Origin: Diabrotica undecimpunctata
Lineage: Eukaryota > Arthropoda > Insecta > Coleoptera > Chrysomelidae
Assembly (NCBI RefSeq): GCF_040954645.1
Contig: NC_092804.1
Span: forward strand, 151,165,108 to 151,229,107
Direction of reading: 5' to 3'
Length of the DNA: 64,000 nucleotides
Below, piece by piece: positions 21,309 through 31,759 of the stretch; the first letter of the stretch is position 1, and each line of letters opens with the position of its first letter. The notes below the pieces were generated by a model. That model was given only the letters and a program-made list of their open reading frames with translations. It did no database searches and was not told the DNA's origin. A program made the position numbers and the translations under genes.

Positions 21309-21464
21309 GTAGGTTGCACTTGCCCCTCAGAAATAATTTGGCGGAAAAGTGTAACCGGTAGCTAGGGGAAAATGTAAACCTGCATGTTATACCCTAGAGG
21401 AAGTAGGTACTGTTTATTTATATTGAATAAGTACTTAATACACAGTATCTACTTTCTCTAAGGT
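21309..21464. repeat. two adjacent hairpin-forming inverted repeats
   Basis: The first hairpin has arms CATGTAGGTT...CCCCT and AGGGG...AACCTGCATG (about 21309-21386). The second has arms at 21391-21413 (ACCCTAGAGGAAGTAGG) and 21441-21463 (CCTAAAG-rich complement) around a loop of about 27 bases. Both stems carry a few mismatches. It could be a small non-autonomous element or a structured transcript; there is no coding. Confidence 0.5.
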
Positions 21465-21589
21465 AAATCATCAGAAACCAATCTTAGGCCGCACAATTTG
21501 TTTCAAATAATTTAGTCATTTTCATACCACCCTTGTGCTTCAAAATGGTTCGCAATATTACGTAAGGAAAGGGTGAAAGCCTTTGTATT

Positions 21590-21962
21590 TAGCTGATACT
21601 TTAAAGGTGTACGTAGAAGAGGTACACTATAGAACAAAAACCTAACAAGATACAAAGAACTCAACAGGGAAATTGAGAAAAAAATAAATGAAGCTAAGGA
21701 AGAGTGGATGAAAGAAAAATGTGAAGAGGTAGAAGATCTGAATATCAATCATAAAGGTAGAGAACTACACAGAAAGGTTAAAGAACTAGCTGGAATATGA
21801 AAACCCAAACACTTATCGATTGTAACAAACCAAATAAAATTGGACCCTGAAAAACTGAAAGAAATATGAAAGCAATATCTTAAAGATTTGTTCGGTGATC
21901 AGAGAACAGAAGATCCGCCACAAATAGATACAGATAAAAAATTAAACATTCTCACCGAATAA
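21590..21962 (+). pseudogene. LINE ORF2 linker fragment
   Basis: The reading NLTRYKELNREIEKKINEAK then EEWMKEKCEEVEDLN and later YLKDLFGDQRTEDPP is the lysine/glutamate-rich linker between endonuclease and reverse transcriptase of LINEs in this window. It ends abruptly at 21962 where an oppositely oriented fragment starts, giving a head-to-head junction. Confidence 0.6.
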
Positions 21963-21965
21963 GTT

Positions 21966-22270
21966 TTTTCTCCCCTTGTCTTATTCCGCTGCCTATTTGT
22001 ATAGGTTCTGTAAGTTGTCCATTTATTCTGACTTCCATTTTGTTGTTTTGGTAGATGTTTTCGATAGCTTGTACAATATTTAGGGGAATTTTTCTATTAT
22101 ACAGAAGATGGATTACATTTTTGAGTCTTACTCTGCCAAATTCTTTCTTTAGGTCAATTAGACACAGAAATGCTGGTCTATTATACTCTAGTGATAAGTA
22201 AACTTATCCTCCGATTTATTAGCACTTTTAAAATTTTAGTTGCAAGTTTTGGCGTAGTATTTAAGATCCT
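21966..22270 (-). pseudogene. LINE reverse transcriptase fragment, target of the fold-back insertion
   Basis: On the minus strand, 22195-21966 encodes NRPAFLCLIDLKKEFGRVR, NIVQAIENIYQNNK and GSGIRQGE, i.e. RT motifs with the first catalytic aspartate in LIDLKKEF. Upstream, 22270-22196 gives RILNTTPKLATKILK, matching the related copy at 39650. Codons for NPIRILNTT continue across the 14-bp repeat at 23269-23282, showing that the LINE was continuous before the insertion of 22271-23268. Confidence 0.65.
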
Positions 22271-22403
22271 AAAAGTGAAACTGGAACAAACCATGAAGTG
22301 GAAATATCCAGGAGTGGCTAGTATACCTGTTGAATACAAAGCACATGGCGTTCGTGTGTATTAAGGTATAAAAAATGCTTATTAAAAGCTTAAAATTTTT
22401 ATT

Positions 22404-22449
22404 GTAAAGAAGATCTTTTCGAAATTAAATCATTCCATCATCAGTTTAC
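22404..22449 (-). ncRNA. hammerhead ribozyme candidate, left arm
   Basis: On the minus strand: GTAAA (stem I), CTGATGA (22438-22444), an extra T, stem II GGAAT/ATTTC, then GAAA (22417-22420). The palindromic stem III is AAGATCTT, with C (complement of 22409) as cleavage site, then TTTAC closing stem I. One stem II pair is weakened relative to the right-arm copy. Confidence 0.6.
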
Positions 22450-23156
22450 TAAAAGAGAGAGTAAAAATACCAATATTAAAAAACAAGTAAGTTAAAATTT
22501 AAATATATAGAAAGAACACGTTGGTTTTTTACTACTTACATAAAAAGTTGTTAAAAACATTGTATGGCCACATAAAAACATTGGAAGGACATCCGTATTA
22601 AAAAATCCTCATGGTATTTATCAAGGTAAATGCAATAGACTGTTAACTTGATTAGTAAGAACTGAAAATGGGGGCATCTTACATGACCCCCTTTAGTTGT
22701 TGAGGTTTTATAGACTTACATTACCTCTGATCTGTGCTGGAGTCTTGGGCTAACTGATAGAGAGATGGTATGAAAAATCAGTTAGTACCCGTCAATGTCA
22801 AGTGGAATGATGTAGTAGGAGCAAAAGTCATTGTGCTTGAGTTTGTGAATAGGCAGTTTTTAGTGAAGAATTGTGTTTTGTGTATAGTAGGATCAATTAT
22901 TGATTCTACTATACACAAAACACAATTCTTCACCATAGTACTTGTTTTTACTAATCAAGTTAACAGTCTATTGCATTTACCTTGATAAATACCATGAGGA
23001 TTTTTTAATACGGATGTCCTTCCAATGTTTTTATGTGGCCATACAATGTTTTTAACAACTTTTTATGTAAGTAGTAAAAAACCAACGTGTTCTTTCTATA
23101 TATTTAAATTTTAACTTACTTGTTTTTTAATATTGGTATTTTTACTCTCTCTTTTA

Positions 23157-23202
23157 GTAAACTGATGATGGAATGATTTAATTCCGAAAAGATCTTCTTT
23201 AC
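23157..23202 (+). ncRNA. hammerhead ribozyme candidate, right arm
   Basis: GTAAA (23157-23161) pairs with TTTAC (23198-23202) as stem I, possibly extended by TTTTA with TAAAA. The core CTGATGA is at 23162-23168, followed by one extra T. Stem II GGAAT/ATTCC (23170-23174 with 23181-23185) is perfect. GAAA is at 23186-23189, stem III AAGATCTT is palindromic, and the cleavage site is after C23197. Confidence 0.66.
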
Positions 23203-23284
23203 AATAAAAATTTTAAGCTTTTAATAAGCATTTTTTATACCTTAATACACACGAACACCACGTGCTTTGTATTTAAGATCCTGA

Positions 23285-24075
23285 TTGGATTATAATATTT
23301 TTACACGAAATTAAAAAAGTGGTTATAAGCTTGTTGTAATTATTTTGCTAATCCACTCTCAAAATTATTTTATTTAATGATTACTAATTTAATTTATGTG
23401 TTACATGATCTACCTCAAGTTTTGTATTTTAAAAGATATTTAGTGTGTGTTCCCAATGTTCCTAAATATTAAATCTACGTATTATGTGTTAAAAATAATA
23501 AGGATTGTAAAATTTTACTAACGGTGACGCTTTAAAAATACTCTTTTTAGAACTTTTTAAATGGACAAATGGTATGCAAACCACGCATGCGATATTTTTA
23601 CCCTGAATTCGATAATGCCCCTCAGGGAACGAAAGCGTGATTCAGGAAGAAGTTAGGTTGGGGAGATTATTGAAATCTTATGCAAGATTTTTGATATCTA
23701 TTGGGATTTACGGCTAACGTTTCATAATATTTAAATGATCCAAATTGATAAATGACCAGAAATTCATCATTTTGTTATATATGACGTTCTTTACTTTAGG
23801 GGGAAAATTTTGTTCAAATTGAAATTTACGTAAATAATCTGTGATGTTTTTAATATTTTGGTTTTACCGTATTTTCAAACAAATGGGATCTGATTGTATA
23901 TAAAAAGCCCTGATTTAATAAAAGGGTTATGGAGAAAAAAATATAATCTTTTACTTGGAAATAATGGTGGAAACAATATTTACAGTCTATAATCTGGCAA
24001 AAAAAAATACCCAAACATTGAAAGATAACAATAATATTAATATTTTATTAACAGTTTATATTAAAACTGTAATTA
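23285..24075. other. non-coding, AT-rich
   Basis: Beyond a few RT codons just after 23283 (see 21966-22270), no gene or repeat end was recognised. Confidence 0.35.
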
Positions 24076-24077
24076 TA

Positions 24078-26012
24078 CAGTATGGTGGAAATGAAAGGAA
24101 TAAATTCGTTATTTTGTAAACCGGAGACTTTAAGGAAAAATCCTGAAACCCGTCGATTTTTATTTTTAAATAAGCTATTCCTAAGAATACATTTTTCTTT
24201 TTGACGTCATCTATGTGAGCGTGATGACGTCATTGCTAAAATTTTTAAATAGAAAGGGGGGTATTGTAATACATCATTTGAAAGGTCTTTTAAATACCTA
24301 TTCAGCCATATAATATGTCTGAGTATTTGATGTTTGTAATTGTTTAAAAAAATTATTAAATATTTATTACTACAATAAATATTTATTAAGTATTGGTATG
24401 ATGTATTATTGACACCCAAAAATAAATTTTATAAAGGCCATCACTGGTAATGAAATGTCTTTTTTATCTACTTTTTACCTTTTTAAAAAAACTAGTTACC
24501 TTATCAATATGAACATTGATAGTTGGACATTCAAACTTAATTATCTTTCTGTCAAGTGATTAATAGTATTATTATAGTAAACGTATTCAAAAAGTCTTTG
24601 TATCTTTCAACATGAAGCTAACTGAAACGCAAAGAATTGAAATTCTCATAATGATTGGTTATGGAGATAAAACACGTACGCAGAAAGAAGTATGTGCGTT
24701 ATTTAATAATAAATACCCCCGTCGAGAACCAATTTCACAATCCACTGTAAGCAAAATTGAGAAAAAATTTAGAGAAACGGGCCATGTTAAAGACCTTCCT
24801 AAAGGTAGTAGAAAACCAATATCTGAAATCCAACAAGTAGACGTTCTATTAGCTTTTCAAGATAATCCTCATAACAGTTCACGGCAAGTAGCATTAGATA
24901 ATGACATGGACCATTCAACAGTTCTTAAGTAGCTAAAGAAGGAAAAGTGGCATCCCTACAAAGTAAGTTTAGTACAAGAACTTATGGAAGATGATTTTGA
25001 TAGACGAATTGACTTTTGTGAGATTATAATGGAACGAAATAACAGAGATCCGATGTTTTTAAAAAAGATTATTTTCTCTGATGAAGCTACATTTCTACTA
25101 AACGGTCATGTCAATCGTCAAACTTATCGGCACTGGGCTACGGAAAATCCACACTGGATGCAAGAGTACCGTACTCAATACCCAGAGAAAATTAATGTTT
25201 GGGTGGGAATAATAGATAATAGGGGTATTGGACCATACTTTTTCGAGGAAAACTTAACAGGTCCTCGATATTTAGAATTTCTTCAAAATTTCTTGCTTCT
25301 AGAATTGAACCGGTTGTTTCCAAACAGAAATGATTTATGGCTACAGCAAGATGGTGCGCCTCCACACTATGCTGTCTTGGTACGCAACTATTTAAACAAC
25401 GTCTTTCCAAATCGGTGGATAGGTCGAAGAGGAACAATAGAATGGCCGCCTAGGTCACCTGATTTGACTCCTCTTGATTTCTTTTTATGGGGATATTTAA
25501 AAAGTAAGGTGTATCAAAATAGACCACAAAATATTAATGAACTGAAAGAAAGAATACGTAATGAGATTGTTCAAATAACTCCGGAAGTTTTAGAGAATGT
25601 TAGAGAAGAGTTCGCGGCACGCCTTTCTAATTGTATTTTATCTGTAGGTAAACAATTTGAGCACTTAATTTAGGTTTCGTTGTATTTATTGAATAATACT
25701 TAATAAATATTTATCGTAATAATAAAAATTTAATTATTTTTTTAAACAATTACAAACTTTAATTACTTAGACATATTGATATAGCTAAATAGGTATTTAA
25801 AAGACCTTTCAAATAATGTATTACAATACCCCCCTTTCTAATAAAAAATTTTAGCAATGACGTCATCACGCTCACATAGATGGCGTCAAAAATAAAAATG
25901 TATTCTTACGAATAGCTTATTTAAAAATAAAAATCGACGGGTTTCAGGATTTTTCCTTAAAGTCTCCGGTTTACGAAATAACGAATTTATTCCTTTCATT
26001 TCCACCATACTG
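24078..26012 (+). mobile_element. DD41D mariner with 318-bp terminal inverted repeats
   Basis: The left TIR, 24078-24395, starts CAGTATGGTGGAAATG and is matched by 25695-26012 in inverted orientation over about 318 bp with scattered differences. TA duplications are at 24076-24077 and 26013-26014. The TIRs contain paired TGACGTCA palindromes (24202-24209 and 24225-24232, mirrored on the right). The 1935-bp element holds one transposase gene broken only by a single stop. Confidence 0.9.
24612..25673 (+). pseudogene. mariner transposase (DD41D), single nonsense codon
   Basis: The frame of 353 codons is continuous except for TAG at 24930-24932. The N-terminal helix-turn-helix (MKLTETQRIEIL, QKEVCALFNNKYP, ISQSTVSKIEKK) covers about residues 1-60. 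The catalytic triad is IIFSDEATF (Asp), WLQQDGAPPHYA (Asp) and SPDLTPLDFFLWG (Asp). There are 41 residues between the second and third aspartates, which defines the DD41D (rosa-like) group. The C-terminus ends GKQFEHLI. Length and motifs are those of a full mariner-type transposase, so this is a recently dead or read-through-dependent copy. Confidence 0.88.
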
Positions 26013-26149
26013 TATATAATACCAACGCAGCATTTTAGGCCTATAACTTGACAATTGCTTCTTATTATTACTCGAAGGATTTTACGTACCCAGACCAGCA
26101 ATTAATTTACTTATTTTCTTTTGTATAATATGAATTTTTACATCTCGTC

Positions 26150-26365
26150 AGAAAACAGGAATTTAAAAAATGGAGATCAACAATAGACGTAATACACGTA
26201 CCAAAGAAAACCATCGAAGCAAGCTACGAACATGACACAAAACTATACATATATTGTTTATCGACTTCCAACAGGCCTTCGATAGCATATTCAGACAATA
26301 ATAATTGGTATATGGCGAAAGGAATTTATGTCGAAAAACGGGCGAAATGAGTTAAATAAACCATA
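26150..26365 (+). pseudogene. short LINE reverse transcriptase fragment
   Basis: The reading STIDVIHVPKKTIEASYEHD then TKLYIYC and, after a frameshift, a QQAFDSI-like segment corresponds to RT motif 2a and the first catalytic motif of LINEs. Only about 70 codons survive. Confidence 0.5.
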
Positions 26366-26369
26366 CCTT

Positions 26370-26700
26370 CCAAAAATGGATATTACATCTTGAAGAAAAG
26401 AGGTTTAAGTATATATGTAGTGTAAATTACTTATTCTTCTGAGTAGAACAGTGTTTTTAAATTTAATCTACTAGTTCTTTGGAAATATGCCACCCAAAGA
26501 GTCAGACGTAAAAATTAGTTATTGGCAGAACTACACGTAATAAAACAATTTTTTCGAATGCTTAAGAGGTCTATAATTATTCGTAGAACATATCCAGCAT
26601 AAAAAATGTCAATTAATACTTTGGATTTGATCTTTAGGACACACTATACTAAGTGGATTCGAGTCTAGTCCACTAGTCCACTATTTTTTTACTTAAGGTT
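26370..26700. other. non-coding
   Basis: No feature was recognised before the piggyBac end at 26704. Confidence 0.35.
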
Positions 26701-26703
26701 TGG

Positions 26704-28575
26704 TTAACCCTGCGTTGGTCGCATGGTTAAATGAACCACCATTAGTCGCAGGTGAGCGTGAAGCTCACTTGTCATGTATATGACTTATTTTGACTTTTTA
26801 TGAGTTAAAAAAACAAAAGGCATAAATATAATGATTTATTTATCACACTCTGTGCAAATGGTGATTGTATGTTCTTTACAAATTGCTCTGAAACACTTGG
26901 CGCATTTTGAAGCTGTTTTTCGATTTTTTTTCTTGGGGCAATAGGAGCATTTTGGCCTTGCACCTGCTTGATTTTCCTCAGGAACATCTCGTTTCTGTGT
27001 CAAAGAAAGATTAAGATATTTTTTAATTTGCAAAGTTAGCAGAAATAGCAAGTTTTGGGCCGCTCTTTTTTGCATGTGTGGGGTAATGAGTTGACTGGCT
27101 AAAATTTTCAGATACTCACGTCTTAGTTGGCAGGAATCTAATACATTTGTCCTAAATATAATGTTTCCATTTATTCCAGCGATGTTTAGCATATTAAAAA
27201 AAACAGTCAATGGCCACCTACATGTGATTCTTGCCACTGAATAAAGACTCTTCAGTTGGTCCACTGAATATACTCCCGAGTTTGTTTGATTGTAAAAAGT
27301 AACTACTGCTGGTTTGCAAACTTCACCACTATCCTCGTCAATTTCGTCATATTCATGGAGGGTTGACAAAAGCAGGACATTCTTATTTTTTTTTTGGGAC
27401 GTACGAAACTAATAAACATTCACAACCAAAAGCAAATAAACTGCTACGAATTGGCCTTTCTTTAGTTGCAACAAATATTTTAGGAATTTCACATTTGTTT
27501 TTTCTAATTGTCCCAACTAAAGTTATTTTTTTCTTTTTTAATTCTTCGGCCAAAGGAACTGACGTGAACGAGTTATCACAGGTTAAATTTCGTCCTGAAT
27601 TCATAAGAGGTTCACACAATCGTTTCACCACACTGGCTGAACTGTTGTCAATACAAAATGGACTATCAGGCTGCTTTCCTGCGTAAATATCTATTTTCAC
27701 AGTATAAAATACACGACTCTCAGCCAAGGCAAATATTTTTATCCGGTATTTGTTTGGTTTACTCGGGATATATTGCCTGAAGCCGCACCTTCCACGGAAA
27801 CCCTCCAGCATTTCGTCAATAGTACAGTTCTTACCAGGCGTGTAGCAGGCTTGGCATCTTTCTATAAATTTCTCAAATATATTTCTTATTGGAGCTAGCT
27901 TATCAATTAATTTGCGTTTAGCTCTTGTGTGAATATTATCAAAACGTAGTGATCGAATCAACAAATATAAACGTTTCAGGGGCATTACCATTTTGAATAA
28001 CTCTGGTGCTGTAGAATCGTTGCTCCATAGGTCATTTAGGTTGGTGTGTCGGGATTTCAAAACTCCTGCCATGTACAACAATCCAAACACTGCTTTTATT
28101 TCTTCACAGTCAGTATCTAAAACATCTGGTTCGCGTGTATAGTTGCCTCCAATTTTCTCTAGGTACAAATTTGTGCACGTCACAATTTCTTCAATGATAT
28201 CATCTGTTATGAGCAGGTTCCAACTTTCATATGAAGTTTTAGCATCCTTTGCCGCATGTTTCACTTTCGGTAGTTTGCTAATAATATTGTGCTGTCGAAT
28301 ACGGTTAGTTTTTCGCTAACAGTGAACTTTCCTAATGGTTTTTTGTCTCTGCTGATATATTTGGGACCATCTTCAGACCAAAACGTTGAAATAGTATTTG
28401 TCGTATCATCGGCCGAAAACTCTGAGTCTGTCTCATGATTAGAACTGACTTCTACTGAATCTATGTCGCTTTCTTCATCGTCCAAATTTTGCTCTTGCGT
28501 CTGTTCAACTAACAAATGCTCTTGCTCCAATTCTTCATATATTTTTAACAGTCTGGCCTCTTCTTTAGGATCCAT
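26704..28575 (-). pseudogene. second piggyBac-type transposase, frameshifted
   Basis: Three blocks on the minus strand make up one transposase: 28261-28575 (acidic N-terminus, MDPKEEARLL), 27383-28264 (DDE core) and 26836-27369 (C-terminus). The first two are joined by a one-base frameshift at about 28262 and the last two by a frameshift in an A9 run near 27390. Catalytic motifs are CTIDEMLEGFRG and LTCDNSFTSV. The third expected GVD is GVYSVDQ, so the third aspartate has become Tyr. A cysteine-rich finger closes the protein (CSYCPKKK...CTECDK). The 3' end of the element is suggested by TTAA followed by CCCTGCGTTGGTCGC at 26704. The 5' end was not found. Confidence 0.85.
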
Positions 28576-28579
28576 TACA

Positions 28580-29640
28580 CAATAATATTTTAAAGTTATA
28601 TGATTTAAAACACAAAGTCAATAAAAAAACCCAACAAAAATTGCTCTGTAGCTTCATAGCTTTTAAATATAAAAATATGGTTCTAGACATATAAAGAATA
28701 TATTGATAATAGTCAAAATAGAGATTGTTAGTTAAAATATATATAAAAAAATTACGGCTGAGAGGTAAAATCTTGAAATTCTGCGTCGTCACGAACGTGC
28801 TTTAATGCATAGTGAAATATAATAATTTTTGTTTATTATTTTTGTTAATAAAAATTACTTATTATCTCTTTTGAAAACGAATTTAAGGCCATCTATTTTT
28901 TGTTTTAGAGCCAAGAGTCCGGCCAATATTTTGGGTTGCTTAGCATCAAAATATTAAGTAATAAATTTTCACTTCGTAGTAGAATCCAGTTTAAATCATT
29001 TCTGCATACCACTCGTGACAAGACAATATTTTACGCTAGTTCGGTATCTCATTCATATGTTAATAGTATGCATATAGCATAAAGCGCGTAACTCGCATAG
29101 CTATGTCTGCATTAAAACGTATTTAATTTAGTTTAAAGTGAGTTGGAGGCACATTAAGTGCCATTTCCCGCTTGATGGAAACACCTTACTTAAATTTAAT
29201 AAAAACATGAGCTACAGATGTTGACAATATTCGTTTTGAACCTCTAGTCGAAAATTATCTACGCTACGCTTCTCGACTTCCAAGTCTGTAATGTTTATCA
29301 AACGGAGTGCTAATTCATTTAGAAAACTGACTTACACCTATTTTATTCCTATCTCTAAGATACCGAAAATTACGAAGTGTTAACAGTTAGACTTTGTAGA
29401 ACGTTACCGTAATTAAGTTTTAAATGATAGTAGCAAAACAGAAGATGTTAAATTTTCAGTGAAAGAAAAAAGATAGAACAGTTGGTAATATCATAGACTG
29501 GCGCGAAACTTCATCCTTTTTTTTTCTTTATTTTTTAAATTTAAATAATAATATGAATCAAATAGTTTTATTATTTATTTATTGTTACTATTTTATCTTA
29601 CCATAAAGTAGTAGGGTAGGGGTAAAGTGGGGTAGTCTAC
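28580..29640. other. non-coding, AT-rich
   Basis: No gene was recognised. The missing 5' terminal repeat of the piggyBac copy should lie here if preserved, but I could not find it. Confidence 0.35.
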
Positions 29641-29648
29641 AAGGAGCA

Positions 29649-31264
29649 CTGCCCTATTAAAAAAGAACCCCGTATCTCCACTATAGCGAGTTTTGAGAAA
29701 AACGCGATTAAAGATTTTTGTTTAATCTCTTGTGCTTTTGATACAATAATAACATAAAATCATGAGTAGAGTGTATAGCATCATAGTTAACTTTTTTCAA
29801 AAAAAAAATTGCAAAATTACCATATGGACATTAGTTATGCGACATACGGGCCAACAAAGCAAAGAATTATGTCAAGTTTACTTAGCTAAAACCACATATT
29901 ATCCAAATTTGTCTTAAGCTTGGTTTTAACTATGTAATTATTATAAAACTAGCGGACCAACTGCCCATCGAGTTTTTTAAATGAAATTTTTATTTTATTT
30001 ATTTTCATCAAATGTCGACATGGATATCATTTAGCAGTTAATTTTGCATGCTGATCACGAATCCGGTGTCAGATTTGCTCTATCTTGACGTTTTATGCGC
30101 GTTTCGGGTCACTTCCAGTGTCGGATCGCAACCGGAAGTACATATTTAGATTCGTCTCGACGAGACCTTTCGATCCATATATACATTGTGGGGTCTAAAA
30201 CTTAAAGTAAATTTTAACTTCCGGTCATCTCAAAACCGGAAGTGAATTTTTGTACCAAAAGTATATCTTGACAATCTCATACGTAATACTAATAATATTC
30301 CGAAAAAATATTTTAATTATCTAATATGGTTTTTGAGTAAAGTGGTGGACAAGAAAAGGGCTTAGCGTTTTAGTACCTATATAAGATAATATAACTGCCC
30401 CGAAAAGCAAAACATATAAATATTTTAATAATATTTTTTATGAAGATTTGTTGAATAAAACATAAGTATTTACGAAAAACGTTTATTTAAAAATACAAAA
30501 TGAAAATTATTATTAATCGGAAGTTGGAAATTCTTCCCAAAATTGATGGCGGTTCGCCGGAATAATTTGACCTAACTTTTTTAATATTTGGTATTGTCTC
30601 TTCTTAGCAATCCCAGAAGGTTTCGTCACAGGTGTGGGGTCCTTTATCCTAGATTTTAACACGCTGGCCTGCAAAAAGTCCATCTCTATCAACTCCTCGC
30701 TAACGTCAATCTTAACGTGTAAAATCTTACTCTTTCTTTTCACAAGTACTTTAACAATTTGTGATAGGTATATACGTGACTCTGTTTTCTTTAATTTTGA
30801 CTGTGATGATAAGTCTTTTCAGATAAGAAAATCGGAATCCCCCATTTCTTTCAACACCACACGATTCAAATTACACGTTTTAACGGCCTCGACGAAATCA
30901 TGATAATCATAAACTTTCTTCTTTTTCTTTAACGATAGTTTCACTTGGTGGTGGAAACTGTTAGCGGTGTTGCTTTATTCCTTAGAAAAAACCTCGCATA
31001 TCGTTTTATCCTACGTTAAAAACCCGTATCTGCTGAACATATACCAGGTTTTTACTACGAAGCGTTAAATACCAGGTTTATACTAAGCATAATAGTCATT
31101 TTTGGCGTTTACGGAGAAACTGTTTTCTTTCATAAAATATTTAGAAATGTAAAATACGGTTTTTCTCTATGTGAAATTGTTATATAAATCATAATTATTC
31201 ATATGGTGCAAATATCCCAATTTTTAAAATTTTGGAGATACGGGGTTCTTTCTTAGTAGGGCTG
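29649..31264. mobile_element. TIR element of unrecognised family
   Basis: Inverted repeats of 32 bp at 29649-29680 (CTGCCCTATTAAAAAAG, then AACCCCGTATCTCCA) and 31233-31264 differ at three positions. Both are flanked by AGCA (possibly GAGCA), at 29645-29648 and 31265-31268. Inside is the remnant ORF at 30513-30950 on the minus strand. The rest is non-coding. The left internal part (29950-30260) contains short repeated motifs such as ACCGGAAGT in both orientations. A target duplication of four or five bases and this TIR do not let me name a superfamily. Confidence 0.65.
30513..30950 (-). pseudogene. C-terminal fragment of an unrecognised transposon protein
   Basis: The minus-strand reading runs VYDYHDFVEAVKTCNLNRVV, one stop, then a lysine-rich stretch, then HVKIDVSEELIEMDFLQ. 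It ends with SGIAKKRQYQILKKLG, NRHQFWEEFPTSD and a stop. The ending (a Gly-(I/L)-x-x-x-K-K motif followed by NR-x-x-FW) resembles a C-terminus I associate with a repeat-encoded insect protein family of unknown function. One stop interrupts it. The N-terminal half is missing. Confidence 0.45.
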
Positions 31265-31363
31265 AGCATTAGTACGGTATTTAATCGTTTAAGCGTTTAT
31301 GCGTCATGTTGAATCGTTATTCTTTATTAACTATTTAAATACAAATTTATTTGTTACAGCCAT

Positions 31364-31759
31364 GGTTAGAACGTATAAAAAGAAAACTAATAAGCACTCC
31401 TAGTCCACAGAAAATATTAAAAAAACAGTTCATAGCATGAGATCAGAAGACATGGGTTAAAAAAAGCAGCACAGGCACACATTGTTGCTCAAATAACATT
31501 TAAACGACTGTGTTTGTAAAGAAGCTGGGTCAGTCAAATCTATATTTACAACTGAACAAAAAAATAAAATGATACCATATATTAAGATAATGAAAGAGCG
31601 ATTTTACGGTCTTACGTCACAGGAACTTAAAAGACTTTCGTCAGGTAAAAAAAACTATATTAAATACAGGTTTATTACAACTAATGGTGTGGGAGGAGTC
31701 GACTAGTTCAGAGGTTTTTTCAAAAGTCATCGTGATATCAGTTACTTAAAACCTGAACC
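31364..31759 (+). pseudogene. pogo-like transposase, N-terminal half (split by P element)
   Basis: The start MVRTYKKKTNKHS parallels the start of the intact pogo-like transposase at 54565 (MVRTYTKKTTR). Later codons give TTEQKNKMIPYIKIM, FYGLTSQELKRL and KSHRDISYLKPEP, the CENP-B-type DNA-binding region leading into the linker. Several stops and frame changes are present. The reading resumes at 33874 after the P element insertion. Confidence 0.7.

Larger units (their letters stand above)
22271..23268. mobile_element. fold-back retrozyme/Penelope-terminal-repeat-like insertion, 14-bp target duplication
   Basis: Direct repeats GTATTTAAGATCCT at 22257-22270 and 23269-23282 flank a 998-bp insert. 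It has two roughly 320-bp inverted arms (22333-22654 and about 22956-23268) around a roughly 300-bp spacer. Each arm contains a hammerhead motif and the two point outward in opposite directions. A further perfect-looking palindrome (22863-22933) lies in the spacer. No protein is encoded. A long target duplication without DNA-transposon ends argues for target-primed retrotransposition with inversion. Confidence 0.75.

Noticed and set aside
21421..21480. CTGATGATTTACCTTAGAGAAAG on the minus strand as a hammerhead
   Set aside because: The core-like words are present, but stem II cannot form and no stem I or stem III partner is visible; they belong to a simple hairpin.
22770..22985. 71-residue ORF in the fold-back element
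   Set aside because: It runs through a DNA palindrome, so part of the peptide is the reverse reading of itself; no protein motif.
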